From: an uncultured Clostridia bacterium | Lineage (GTDB): Bacteria; Bacillota; Clostridia; Christensenellales; Borkfalkiaceae | Assembly (NCBI GenBank): GCA_944376295.1 | Contig: CALWCE010000002.1 | Coordinates: 124,001-188,000 of the forward strand | Direction of reading: 5' to 3' | DNA length: 64,000 nt | In this document: piece by piece, positions 43,008 through 50,584 of the stretch | Layout of the letters: every line of letters begins with the position of its first letter | Numbering within the stretch: position 1 is the stretch's first letter | Notes under the pieces: model-generated | Told to the model about the DNA's origin: nothing | The model's input: only the letters and a program-made list of their open reading frames with translations | The model's database searches: none | Program-made: the position numbers and the translations under genes

Positions 43008-43799
43008 TTATTCATAATTCCGATTTAATAACGGGCTCAACTCCCCCTCGCCGCGCAGATACGCTTCATAGGAAGCGATAAGTTCGCACGCCTTGGGAAT
43101 TGCCCGCTCAAAGGCGTCCATGAGCGCCTTGTCGCTGTCTGCACAGCGTTCGTCCTTTTTGTAAGGGATCATCATGCCGTGCATCTCGCGGTAGTTCCCC
43201 GTGAGGCGCAGCACGGCGCAGACGAGGCGGCGCTTTGCAAGGTGCGGCGCGCGCAGCAGGCGGTTGTAAAAGAGAATAGACGAGAGCGCCTTTTTCAGCT
43301 TGCGTTCGGGCAGCCCGTAGTAGGCGGCGGCGATGTCCGCAAGCCGCGAAGAGGGATGGATGTGCGCCGTGAGGTCGGCAGAAAGCGGGTCTTTTCCTTC
43401 TCTCTCGAGGAGAAGGCGGTCGAAGGAGGACTCCGTCTCGGTGTGCGTCACGTCGGGCGAACGTTCGAGCTTTTCGTTCACGAGGGGGTGCGCCGTGCTG
43501 TCGAGCGCGAAATGGCACAGGAAGCCCAAAAGATACGCCGCGTCCTCGGGGCGGCAGCCGCGCGCCGAAAAGACGGTCTTCGCGCGCGCAAAGAAGGGCG
43601 CCGCCTGTTCGAAATGCAGGCGGTAACCGACTGCGCTCGTCTTGTTGGCAAAGAGCGGGCGGTAGTAAAAGAGCAAATCAGGGCCGTGTACGCCGAGCGC
43701 GAAGGCGTCGAAGTGCTCCTTGACAAGCGTTTGAAGCGGCGCGGGCAGGGCTTTTAATACTTCCCTCCCGAACGAGATGTGTGCATAAGCCGCGGGCAT
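43008..43799 (-). CDS. Zinc-dependent phospholipase C-like protein
   Basis: 263 residues, no signal peptide. PAAYAHISFGREVLKALP at the start, ALGVHGPDLLFYYRP, and FLCHFALDSTAHPLVNEKL with His/Asp residues spaced as in the zinc-dependent phospholipase C / S1-P1 nuclease-like helical fold. This group in Firmicutes is intracellular and of unproven function. ATG 43799 has GGAGG upstream. The gap 43800-44000 holds no gene. Confidence 0.8.
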   Translation of the reverse strand: MPAAYAHISFGREVLKALPAPLQTLVKEHFDAFALGVHGPDLLFYYRPLFANKTSAVGYRLHFEQAAPFFARAKTVFSARGCRPEDAAYLLGFLCHFALDSTAHPLVNEKLERSPDVTHTETESSFDRLLLEREGKDPLSADLTAHIHPSSRLADIAAAYYGLPERKLKKALSSILFYNRLLRAPHLAKRRLVCAVLRLTGNYREMHGMMIPYKKDERCADSDKALMDAFERAIPKACELIASYEAYLRGEGELSPLLNRNYE

Positions 43800-43999
43800 G
43801 GTATCCTCCGTAGTGCCTCTATAGTATAACGTGTTCTGCGCGCAAAATTGCGCATTTTTCGTCACGGAAAGGTAATAATCGTGTAAAATGCCGCCTGTTC
43901 CGCGCGATGAGTTCGTTCACAAAGGAAATTATATCACAGCGCCCCGCCCTTTACAACTTTTTTTCGGCATGTTGTGCGCGCCGTTTTTTGCGCAAACGC

Positions 44000-44028
44000 T
44001 TGACATTCCCCCCGCCTTGCGCTATCAT
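44000..44028 (+). promoter_or_regulatory. Promoter of the EIIC-type gene
   Basis: TTGACA (44000-44005), 17 bases, TATCAT (44023-44028). Transcription would start near 44035, about 100 bases before the gene. Confidence 0.8.
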
Positions 44029-44034
44029 AATGCA

Positions 44035-44136
44035 AAACAGAGAAAAGCGTAGAATGTACGGCTTGTTAAAAACAACATTCGTTTTCCCCCGAAGCCGTAC
44101 CGCTTCGGGGGCTTTGCTTTTCCCGAAGGAGAAAAG
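44035..44136 (+). promoter_or_regulatory. Candidate attenuator or riboswitch leader
   Basis: About 100 bases. A 10-bp terminator stem CCCCCGAAGC (44086-44095) / GCTTCGGGGG (44102-44111) is followed by CTTTGCTTTT. The segment AAGCCGTAC (44092-44100), which overlaps its 5' arm and loop, is exactly complementary to GTACGGCTT (44056-44064), so an antiterminator and the terminator exclude each other. I do not recognise the aptamer. Confidence 0.7.
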
Positions 44137-45354
44137 ATGGAAGAATTGAAGCAAGACAATGCGGCGCAGCTGCCGCCCGAGAGAAAGAAAAAGCTCTCCG
44201 AAATGACCTTCAAAGAGTGCAGCGGCGCGGGCGAAAAGCTCAAGTGGCTCTTAAACTACGTCTTCATCGACGGAATGAGCGGCATGGCGCTCGGCCTCTT
44301 TGCGACGCTCATCGCGGGCACCATCCTCTGGCAGCTCGGCAGCCTCATCGACAAAGCGGGCAACAACCCCTTCGGGCTCGCGCTCGAGGCGGTGGGCAAG
44401 GTGGCGCAGATCGCGATGGGCGCGGGCATCGGCGTGGGCGTGTGTTTAAAACTCAAAAAGACGCAGCCGCTCGTCGTCGCCTCGGCAGTTGCCGCGGGCA
44501 TGATCGGCTCGTACGCGCAGGCGGTCATCTCGGGCATTCAAAGCGCAATGGAGAGCGGCAATGCCTTTGCGATCACGCTTTCCTCGGCGGGCGATCCCAT
44601 GGGCGCGTTCGTGGGCGCGTTTGCCGCCATGACGCTTGCCTCCCTCGTTTCGGGCAGAACGCGCGTCGACATCCTCGTCACCCCCCTCGTGGGGCTTGCG
44701 GGCGGCGCGCTCTTCGGCATCGGCGTGGGGTATCCCGTCTCGCTGGCCTTGACCCAGCTCGGCAACTTCATCGCATGGGCTGCCTCCCTTTCCAAGGTGT
44801 CCGCCGCCGTCACGGGGCTCATCGTCTCCGTCGTGATGGGCGTGGCGCTCACCCTCCCCATCTCCTCGGCGGCGATCGGCATCTCCATCGGGCTTTCGGG
44901 CGTGGCGGCTGGCGCGGCGGTCGTCGGCTGCTGCTGCCAGATGATGGGATTTGCCGCCATGAGCTTCCGCGAGAACCGCTGGGGCGGCTTTGTGGCGCAG
45001 GGCTTAGGCACTTCCATGCTGCAGATCCCCAACGTCTTCAAAAAGCCCGTCCTCTTCGTGCCGCCCATCATCTCTTCCGCCATTTTGGGGACGCTTTCCG
45101 TCTTTCTTCCCAACGGCGCGGGCATCGGATTGTTTGCGACGCGCACGGGGAGCGGCATGGGCACGGCGGGGCTCGTGGGGCCCATCGATATGCTCTTCGA
45201 GATGATCGGAGCCCAGGGCTGCAGCGTGGGGCTGACCATTTTGTGGGTCGTGCTCTTCTGCTTCGTCCTCCCCGCCCTTCTGACGCTCGCCGTCTGCGAA
45301 CTCTTCCGCAAGCTGAAGATCGTCAAATACGGCGACCTGACGCTGAAGCTGTAA
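44137..45354 (+). CDS. PTS EIIC-type membrane protein (no EIIA/EIIB)
   Basis: 405 residues: a charged N-terminal 45 residues, then about nine to ten membrane helices rich in Gly/Ala (YVFIDGMSGMALGLFATLIA, MIGSYAQAVISGI, LPISSAAIGISIGLSGVAAG, GIGLFATRTGSGMGTAGLVG). It resembles the PTS_EIIC_2 family of stand-alone EIIC-like proteins, which lack phosphorylation domains and have no known substrate. AAGGAG lies 6 bases before the ATG. A structured leader precedes it, so its substrate or a related metabolite may be sensed by RNA. The repeat element starts on the base after its stop. Confidence 0.75.
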   Translation: MEELKQDNAAQLPPERKKKLSEMTFKECSGAGEKLKWLLNYVFIDGMSGMALGLFATLIAGTILWQLGSLIDKAGNNPFGLALEAVGKVAQIAMGAGIGVGVCLKLKKTQPLVVASAVAAGMIGSYAQAVISGIQSAMESGNAFAITLSSAGDPMGAFVGAFAAMTLASLVSGRTRVDILVTPLVGLAGGALFGIGVGYPVSLALTQLGNFIAWAASLSKVSAAVTGLIVSVVMGVALTLPISSAAIGISIGLSGVAAGAAVVGCCCQMMGFAAMSFRENRWGGFVAQGLGTSMLQIPNVFKKPVLFVPPIISSAILGTLSVFLPNGAGIGLFATRTGSGMGTAGLVGPIDMLFEMIGAQGCSVGLTILWVVLFCFVLPALLTLAVCELFRKLKIVKYGDLTLKL

Positions 45355-45530
45355 GTGTTCACGAATTTCTTTCGCTGCGCGAAACAAATTCCGTGAGGAG
45401 TGAGGTTTGTTGATTTTAACAAACGCTATCGCCCACGAACTTTTTTGTCCTTATTTGACAATAAGTGCCCTGCGGGTACAAATTGTGTCCCGCAGCGGAG
45501 GGAAACCCTCCTCGCGGAAGTTATTTTTAG
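45355..45530 (+). repeat. Stop-proximal structured element, copy 2 (left, inverted to copy 3)
   Basis: Starts directly after the EIIC stop: hairpin TCACGAATTTCTTTCGC-TGC-GCGAAACAAATTCCGTGA, then GGAGTG, GTTGATTTTAAC, then TTTTTTGTCCTTATT and GACAATAAG, a CCCTGCGGG/CCCGCAG hairpin, and GGAAACCCTCCTCGCGGAAG. The same blocks in the same order occur inverted at 46655-46870. There is no gene between 45355 and 45784. Confidence 0.8.
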
Positions 45531-45542
45531 GAATCCTTATTT

Positions 45543-45612
45543 TGACCTCCTCTTCGGGGAGGTGGCGCGGCATCCGAAGCTTGCTTCGGTGCCGCGACGG
45601 AGGGAGTAAAAG
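45543..45612 (+). repeat. Dispersed noncoding repeat, copy 3
   Basis: CCTCCTCTTCGGGGAGGTGGC, GGCATCCGAAGC with GCTTCGGTGCC, then GACGGAGGGAGT: the GGTGGC/GACGGAGGG pattern seen at 18796 and 24437. The remaining bases to 45784 hold only short inverted repeats (CAACCGACGGTTG). Confidence 0.55.
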
Positions 45613-45784
45613 ATCGCGCGGCGGAAGGAGTCACCCCCGCATTCAACCGACGGTTGAGCAAAAATCAACGCATGGTTGGGCAATTTCAACTGCTCGTCGC
45701 TGGAATTTCGGCAAAAAACGCGCTAAAATGAAGGCACGAAACGCGGAAACCATCCGCAAATACCCGACCATAAGGAGATCATCT

Positions 45785-46276
45785 ATGAACACATTAGGAC
45801 AGCGCATCGCATACTTCCGCAAACAAAAGGGGCTCACGCAGGAAGCCTTAGCCGAGCTGTGCTCGGTGAGCGCACAGGCCGTCAGCAAATGGGAGAACGA
45901 CCTCACCGCGCCCGACATTTCCCTTCTCCCCCGCCTTGCGGAGCTTTTCGGTATCACCGTCGACGAGCTCCTCGGCGTCAAAAAGGATGCGGCGGTCGCC
46001 GTCGATCCAAAGCACGTCGATTTCGGCAAGCTCATGCTGCGCATCCGCATCCTCTCGGATAACGGCGACAAAGTCAACATCAATCTGCCCTTCGCGCTCG
46101 TCGAAGTCTTTTTGAAGGACGGCAAGCTCCCCTTCTCGGCAGGCGGCGCGGCGGGCGAGGCGATGAACAGCATCGACTTTGCAAAACTTGCAGAGCTCGT
46201 ACACGCGGGCGTTCTGGGCAAGCTCGTCGACATTGAAAGTTCGAACGGCGACGTCATTGAAATTTGGGTGGAGTGA
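45785..46276 (+). CDS. XRE-family regulator with a YvlB/LiaX-like C-terminal domain
   Basis: 163 residues. The HTH_3 domain covers about 5-60 (LGQRIAYFRKQKGLTQEALA, VSAQAVSKWENDLTAPDISL). Residues about 78-163 have LRIRILSDNGDKVNINLPFA and LVDIESSNGDVIEIWVE, which resemble the SHOCT-like N-terminal domain of YvlB/LiaX envelope-stress proteins. The protein encoded next shares the same ending motif. Start codon overlap TGATG links the two genes. It is bounded by inverted structured repeats. Role: local or envelope-stress regulation, inferred only. Confidence 0.8.
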   Translation: MNTLGQRIAYFRKQKGLTQEALAELCSVSAQAVSKWENDLTAPDISLLPRLAELFGITVDELLGVKKDAAVAVDPKHVDFGKLMLRIRILSDNGDKVNINLPFALVEVFLKDGKLPFSAGGAAGEAMNSIDFAKLAELVHAGVLGKLVDIESSNGDVIEIWVE

Positions 46277-46515
46277 TGGCAAAGATCGTGATAAAGGCGG
46301 AGGGCTTCCGCCTTTCCCTGCACTTTCCCGTAGGGCTGTGCCTGCGTCTTGCCCCGGCGGTGCTGAAGAAAAAGGACGAGGAACTGCACCGCTTTTTGAA
46401 AGAACACGGGCGGGAGGTGCGCACCATCCTCAAAGCGTGCCGCAAAAAATGCGGGAAATTCGCCCTCGTCGACATCGAGACCGCCAACGGGGAGACGGTG
46501 AAGGTCATCGTATAA
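46276..46515 (+). CDS. Small protein paralogous to the C-terminal domain of the XRE regulator
   Basis: 79 residues, MAKIVIKAEGFRLSLHFPVG to VDIETANGETVKVIV. The pattern LP/FP...L then LVDIE(T/S)-NG-E/D-V is shared with residues 100-163 of the upstream protein, so the two domains probably arose by duplication and may interact. The TGATG overlap gives tight co-translation. It has no HTH. Function unknown. Confidence 0.65.
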   Translation: MAKIVIKAEGFRLSLHFPVGLCLRLAPAVLKKKDEELHRFLKEHGREVRTILKACRKKCGKFALVDIETANGETVKVIV

Positions 46516-46613
46516 AATGCCGCGCCGGAAACGAGCGGCGGCAAAACAAGACGATACAAAACGCAGAACGCGCCGCGGCACCGACCCATAGTCGGCGCCG
46601 CGGCAATTTTATT

Positions 46614-46644
46614 CCCGAAAAATTCGCTGCGCGATTTTTTCGGG
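46614..46644. repeat. Hairpin with the same core as the stop-proximal element
   Basis: CCCGAAAAATTCGC-TGC-GCGATTTTTTCGGG. Its core TTCGC-TGC-GCGA matches the copy at 45355. It may be another member or the terminator of the two-gene operon above. Confidence 0.5.
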
Positions 46645-46654
46645 AGCCCTTTCT

Positions 46655-46870
46655 TATAAATCACTTCCGCGAGCAAGGTTCCCCTCCGTTTGTCTAAAAT
46701 GAAATGAGCCGAGCAAGGTTCCCTTGCGCTGGCTCACCCAATTTGCCCTATGCTTAGGGCTTATTGTCCAATAAGGACAAAAAAGCGGGCGGCCGAGACC
46801 GCCCGTTAAAATCAACTAAGTCCACTCCTCGCGGAAAGATTTTTGCGTCAGCAAAAAGATTTTCGCGAAT
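46655..46870 (-). repeat. Stop-proximal structured element, copy 3 (right), with the PFL operon terminator
   Basis: On the minus strand it begins at the stop of the glycyl-radical gene: hairpin around GCGAAAATCTTTTTGC-TGAC-GCAAAAATCTTTCCGC, GAGGAGTG, GTTGATTTTAAC, then ACGGGCGG-TCTCGG-CCGCCCGC followed by TTTTTTGTCCTTATT, GACAATAAG, GCCCTAAGC-ATAGGGC and finally GGGGAACCTTGCTCGCGGAAG. The GC hairpin plus TTTTTT should end PFL transcription. No gene lies in 46516-46869. Confidence 0.8.
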
Positions 46871-47106
46871 CACATTTTTTCATGGATCGTCCGTGCGATG
46901 ACGTCGTCCTGCTGCTCCTTGGTGAGCTTGATGAAGTTGACCGCGTACCCGCTCACGCGGACGGTGAGCTGGGGGTACTTTTCGGGGTGCTTCTGCGCGT
47001 CGAGCAGCGTCTCGCGGTCAAACACGTTGACGTTGAGATGATACCCGCCGTCCGCCACATAGGCGTCGAGCATATTGACAAGGTTTTCCGTCTGCTGATT
47101 GCTCAT
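46870..47106 (-). CDS. Separate glycyl-radical subunit of pyruvate formate-lyase
   Basis: 78 residues equivalent to the last part of PflB or to GrcA (YfiD). It runs [20 protein letters not shown], then [21 protein letters not shown] and [20 protein letters not shown]. The radical glycine is Gly53 in RVSGYAV, 25 residues from the end, as in E. coli PflB. It has its own AAAGGAGG, 8 bases before ATG 47106, and starts 15 bases after the body gene stops. The body gene lacks this domain, so the enzyme needs this protein in trans. The PFL activase presumably makes the radical here. Confidence 0.92.
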   Translation of the reverse strand: MSNQQTENLVNMLDAYVADGGYHLNVNVFDRETLLDAQKHPEKYPQLTVRVSGYAVNFIKLTKEQQDDVIARTIHEKM

Positions 47107-47120
47107 AATAAGTTCCTCCT

Positions 47121-49181
47121 TTAATCTTCATCTTTGCCGAGCGACTGCGGCGTCACCGAGAAGGTGTTGGAGATGCCGTCGCGGGCGTAATCGTAGGGAA
47201 GTTTGGCGACCGATTCGAGGGAAGCGAGCGCGCCGTGGGAATCTCTCCCGTGCATGGGGTTGGCGCCGGGGGCGAGCGGTTCGCCCGCGCGCCTGCCGTC
47301 GGGCGTGTTGCCCGTCTTCTTACCGTACACCACGTTGGAAGTGATGGTGAGGATGGACATCGTCGGCACCGATCCGCGGTAGGTGTAGCAGGACTTGATC
47401 TTATTCATGAACGTCTTGACGATCCACACGGCGAGCTCGTCCGCCCTGTCGTCGTTGTTGCCGTACTTGGGATAATCGCCCTCGATCGTAAAGTCGGTGA
47501 CGATGCCCTCTTCGTTCCTGACGGGATACACTTTCGCGTACTTGATGGCGGAAAGGCTGTCCGCCGCGCACGAGAGCCCCGCGATGCCCGTCGCGAAGAA
47601 GCGGCGCACCTGCACGTCGTGCAGCGCCATTTCGAGCGCTTCGTAGCAGTACTTGTCGTGCATATAGTGGATGAGGTTGAGCGTATTGACATAGAGGCGG
47701 GCGAGCCACTCCATCATCTGCTCGTACTTGCGCATGACCTCGGAAAAATCGAGAGCTCCGTCGCCGAGGATGGGCGCGTACTCGGGCGAGACCTGCATGG
47801 GTTTTCCCGTCTTTTTGTCCTTCATGAGCTCGTCCTTGCCGCCGTTGATGGCGTAAAGCAGGCACTTTGCAAGGTTGGCGCGCGCCCCGAAGAACTGCAT
47901 ATCCTTGCCCACACGCATGCTTGAAACGCAGCAGGCGATGCAGTAATCGTCCCCCATCTCGGGCCGCATCAGATCGTCGCTCTCGTATTGGATGGCGCTC
48001 GTCTCGATGGAAACTTCCGCGCAGAAGCGCTTGAAACCTTCGGGGAGCCTTCTCGACCACAGCACCGTGAGGTTGGGCTCGGGCGCGGGACCGAGGTTTT
48101 TGAGCGTGTGCAGGATGCGGAAGCTGTTCTTGGTGACGAGCGTCCTGCCGTCCACGCCCATGCCGCCGATGGACTCGGTGACCCAGGTGGGGTCGCCGCT
48201 GAACAGTTCGTTATACTCCCTGATGCGCATGAACTTGACGACGCGCAGCTTCATGACGAAGTGATCGACAAGCTCCTGCGCTTCCTCTTCGGTGAGCTTC
48301 CCTTCGCGGAGGTCGCGCTCGATATAGATGTCGAGGAAGGTGGAATTGCGGCCGATGCTCATCGCCGCGCCGTTCTGATCTTTGACGGCGGCGAGATAAC
48401 CGAAGTACAGCCACTGGATGGCCTCCTGCGCGTTCTCGGCGGGGCGGGAGATGTCGAACCCGTACTCCGCCGCCATCGCTTTGAGCGCTTTCAAAGCCTT
48501 GACCTGCTCGGCGACTTCCTCGCGGTCGCGGATGCGGTCGGGCGTCATGTCGCCGTCGATGCGGGATTTATCTTCCTCACGCTTTTGGATGAGGTAGTCG
48601 ACGCCGTAGAGCGCTACCCGGCGGTAGTCCCCCACGATGCGGCCGCGGCCGTAGGTATCGGGCAGCCCCGTCAGAATATGCGCGGAACGCGCACGGCGCA
48701 TTTCGGGGGTGTAGGCGTCGTACACGCCGTCGTTGTGCGTCTTTCTGTAATGCGTGAAGATATATTTGACCTCGGGGTCGATGTGATAGCCGTACATTTC
48801 AAGCGCCTCTTCCGCCATGCGGATGCCGCCGAAGGGCTGCAGCGAGCGCTTGAAGGGCATGTCCGTCTGGAGCCCCACGATCTTTTCGAGCGACTGATCG
48901 AAATACCCCGCCTTGTGGCTTGCCACGGTGGAGACGATGGAAGTATCGGCGTCGTACACACCGCCCCGTTCGCGCTCCTTCTTGGAATACTCCATGACGA
49001 TCTCCCAAAGCTTTTTGGTCGCTTCGGTGGCGGGGGCGAGAAAGGCGCCGTCGCCCTCATACGGGGTGTAGTTGCGCTGGATGAAATCGCGCACGTCCAC
49101 CTCGTCTTGGCTCCACTTGCCGGGCTCGAAGGAATGCCATGCCCCTTCGAAGTTATGTTGTGCAAAGTCTTTTGCCGTCAT
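47121..49181 (-). CDS. pflB: Pyruvate formate-lyase body lacking the glycyl-radical domain
   Basis: Cleaves pyruvate with CoA to acetyl-CoA and formate under anaerobiosis. 686 residues, from [20 protein letters not shown] to [15 protein letters not shown]. The PFL barrel has the catalytic Cys pair in [20 protein letters not shown] (about 415-416) and [18 protein letters not shown]. It stops exactly where E. coli PflB goes on from ALGKDDE into the glycyl-radical region. GAGGAGG lies 10 bases before ATG 49181. The stop is followed by a clean ribosome binding site and the radical subunit gene, so this is a real split and not a sequencing frameshift. Confidence 0.93.
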   Translation of the reverse strand: MTAKDFAQHNFEGAWHSFEPGKWSQDEVDVRDFIQRNYTPYEGDGAFLAPATEATKKLWEIVMEYSKKERERGGVYDADTSIVSTVASHKAGYFDQSLEKIVGLQTDMPFKRSLQPFGGIRMAEEALEMYGYHIDPEVKYIFTHYRKTHNDGVYDAYTPEMRRARSAHILTGLPDTYGRGRIVGDYRRVALYGVDYLIQKREEDKSRIDGDMTPDRIRDREEVAEQVKALKALKAMAAEYGFDISRPAENAQEAIQWLYFGYLAAVKDQNGAAMSIGRNSTFLDIYIERDLREGKLTEEEAQELVDHFVMKLRVVKFMRIREYNELFSGDPTWVTESIGGMGVDGRTLVTKNSFRILHTLKNLGPAPEPNLTVLWSRRLPEGFKRFCAEVSIETSAIQYESDDLMRPEMGDDYCIACCVSSMRVGKDMQFFGARANLAKCLLYAINGGKDELMKDKKTGKPMQVSPEYAPILGDGALDFSEVMRKYEQMMEWLARLYVNTLNLIHYMHDKYCYEALEMALHDVQVRRFFATGIAGLSCAADSLSAIKYAKVYPVRNEEGIVTDFTIEGDYPKYGNNDDRADELAVWIVKTFMNKIKSCYTYRGSVPTMSILTITSNVVYGKKTGNTPDGRRAGEPLAPGANPMHGRDSHGALASLESVAKLPYDYARDGISNTFSVTPQSLGKDED

Positions 49182-49245
49182 ATGGCTTTGACCTCCTCTC
49201 ATTCGTTATGGTTGCAGATATATCGGTTTCGGGCGAAAGAATTTT

Positions 49246-49527
49246 TCAAACGCGAGCCTGTTCAATTTTAGCGTCCAGCCAAAGGGATAGTATCTCCTCC
49301 GGCTGATAGCCCGAACAGCGCGCGGTCACTTCGCCGTCTTTTAAGACGAGCACCGTCGGAACGCGGTCTACTTCGTACTTCCTCACCTCTTCGGCGTTTT
49401 CTTCCGTCACTTCGAGGTGCCTGAGCGGGATGCCCCGCTCCGCCGCCAGCTTGTTTAAAAGCGGCAGCAGCGAAAAGCAGTTCGCGCAGCCCTCGCCGCT
49501 CACTTCCATGAGTTCAATGTTCGCCAT
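49246..49527 (-). CDS. Thioredoxin-like protein in the PFL operon
   Basis: 93-residue thioredoxin-fold protein. The redox pair is Cys14-x-x-Cys17 (GEGCANCFS) and the cis-Pro loop is DRVPTVLVLKDGE. It overlaps the activase gene (ATGA) and precedes the PFL body. Active site CANC differs from classical CGPC. It may keep the PFL or activase cysteines reduced or respond to oxygen; this is inferred from position. ATG 49527 is favoured by spacing to GGAGGG. Confidence 0.85.
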   Translation of the reverse strand: MANIELMEVSGEGCANCFSLLPLLNKLAAERGIPLRHLEVTEENAEEVRKYEVDRVPTVLVLKDGEVTARCSGYQPEEILSLWLDAKIEQARV

Positions 49528-50267
49528 CATTTCCCTCCGATGCCCCTCAATAAGATCGTGCGGGCGTTTTGGATGCGCTCTTTGTCGGGCGGGCGCACCC
49601 CTTCCAAAGGATACTCCATGCCCAGCGCGCGGTATTTTGCGACGCCCAGCGTGTGATAGGGCAGCACTTCCACCTTTTCCACCGTCTTCAAGCCGTCGAT
49701 AAATGCTTTGAGCCGAAGCAGCGCGCCGTCGTCGTCCGTGATGCCGGGCACGAGGACGTGCCGGATCCACATGGGCTTGCCCCGTTCGGAAAGATAGTTT
49801 GCAAACGCCCTTGCATGCGCCCCCGAACGCCCCGTGAGCGCCCTGTGCGCCTCCTCGTCGATGTGCTTGATGTCGAGGAGCACGAGATCGGTGACCTTCA
49901 GAAGTTCGTCAAACGCGCTTTTATCGGCGTCCTCCTCTGCGGGAAAGGGTGCGGCGGAAGTATCGAGGCAGGTATGCACGCCCTTTTCTTTGAGACGGGA
50001 AAAGAGTTCCGTGAGGAAGGGAAGCTGCAGCATGGGCTCGCCGCCCGTCGCCGTCACGCCGCCCTTTTGACCAAAATAACTCTTGTATTTGAGGGCTTCT
50101 TTGACGGCGTCTTCCGCCGAAACTTCCCTGCCGCCCCCCGCTTCCCAGGTATCGGGGTTGTGGCAGTACTTGCAGCGCATCGGACAGCCCTGAAAGAAGA
50201 TGACGAAGCGGATGCCCGGGCCGTCGACCGTACCGAATGATTCATAGGAATGGATGCGCCCCGTCAT
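49527..50267 (-). CDS. pflA: Pyruvate formate-lyase activating enzyme
   Basis: Radical-SAM enzyme that abstracts a hydrogen from the PFL glycine. The 246 residues begin MTGRIHSYESFGTVDGPGIR and carry the cluster motif GCPMRCKYCHNPDTW (Cys about 28, 32, 35), GGEPMLQ and the LDIKHID region. It is the first gene of the operon, after the ZTP riboswitch, with AAGGAGG upstream. In most bacteria pflA follows pflB; here it leads. Confidence 0.95.
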   Translation of the reverse strand: MTGRIHSYESFGTVDGPGIRFVIFFQGCPMRCKYCHNPDTWEAGGGREVSAEDAVKEALKYKSYFGQKGGVTATGGEPMLQLPFLTELFSRLKEKGVHTCLDTSAAPFPAEEDADKSAFDELLKVTDLVLLDIKHIDEEAHRALTGRSGAHARAFANYLSERGKPMWIRHVLVPGITDDDGALLRLKAFIDGLKTVEKVEVLPYHTLGVAKYRALGMEYPLEGVRPPDKERIQNARTILLRGIGGK

Positions 50268-50349
50268 GCCGCCCTCCTTACTTTTTTTCGGGCGGCGCGC
50301 CCGCCCGTTCGCCCCTTCCGCAGTTTGTGCAATTTGTGCACAAACCCCT

Positions 50350-50464
50350 CAAAAAACAGGAAAGGACAGCACCCTACCAAAAGAGGTACTGCCCAGACGA
50401 AACGGCTGCTCTGCCCCTACGGTTTCACGCGGTGCTCCGCCAATTCGTCAGTCGCCGTAAGGTG
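50350..50464 (-). promoter_or_regulatory. ZTP (pfl-motif) riboswitch with terminator
   Basis: Minus-strand leader of the PFL operon. Conserved parts: GACTGACG (50446-50453), a hairpin GGCGGAGCACCGC, the GGGGCAGAGCAGCCG segment and TTCGTCTGGGCA (50391-50402) that pairs with TGACGAA. The terminator follows, GGGCAGTACC with GGTAGGGTGCTGTCC and a TTTTTT tract (50351-50356). This matches the pfl motif that senses ZTP/ZMP, the signal of folate shortage; formate from PFL feeds one-carbon metabolism. Confidence 0.88.
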
Positions 50465-50469
50465 TTATC

Positions 50470-50498
50470 ACTATAGCACAGAACTTGTGTTCTGTCAA
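50470..50498 (-). promoter_or_regulatory. Promoter of the PFL operon with spacer palindrome
   Basis: Minus strand TTGACA (50493-50498), 17 bases, TATAGT (50470-50475). ACAGAA-CTTGTG-TTCTGT lies in the spacer (50478-50495) and could bind a repressor. Confidence 0.8.
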
Positions 50499-50500
50499 GC

Positions 50501-50552
50501 AAAAAGCACAAGATTTTCCGATGAAAAGATTTTTCACCACAAAATCTTGTGC
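50501..50552 (-). terminator. Terminator of the maf-mreB operon
   Basis: GCACAAGATTTT (50541-50552 on minus) pairs with AAAATCTTGTGC (50506-50517), followed by TTTTTG. Confidence 0.85.
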
Positions 50553-50584
50553 CAGCCGAGAGATATTTCCACTACATATCCAGG

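Noticed and set aside
45407..45784. In-frame extension upstream of the XRE gene
   Set aside because: It passes through structured repeats; the HTH protein clearly begins at MNTLGQRIAYFR (45785).
47107..47120. Frameshift or sequencing error dividing PflB
   Set aside because: The body ends with a stop in a normal context, followed by an AAAGGAGG and a correctly spaced ATG, and residues [14 protein letters not shown] join without lost sequence; this looks like two real genes.
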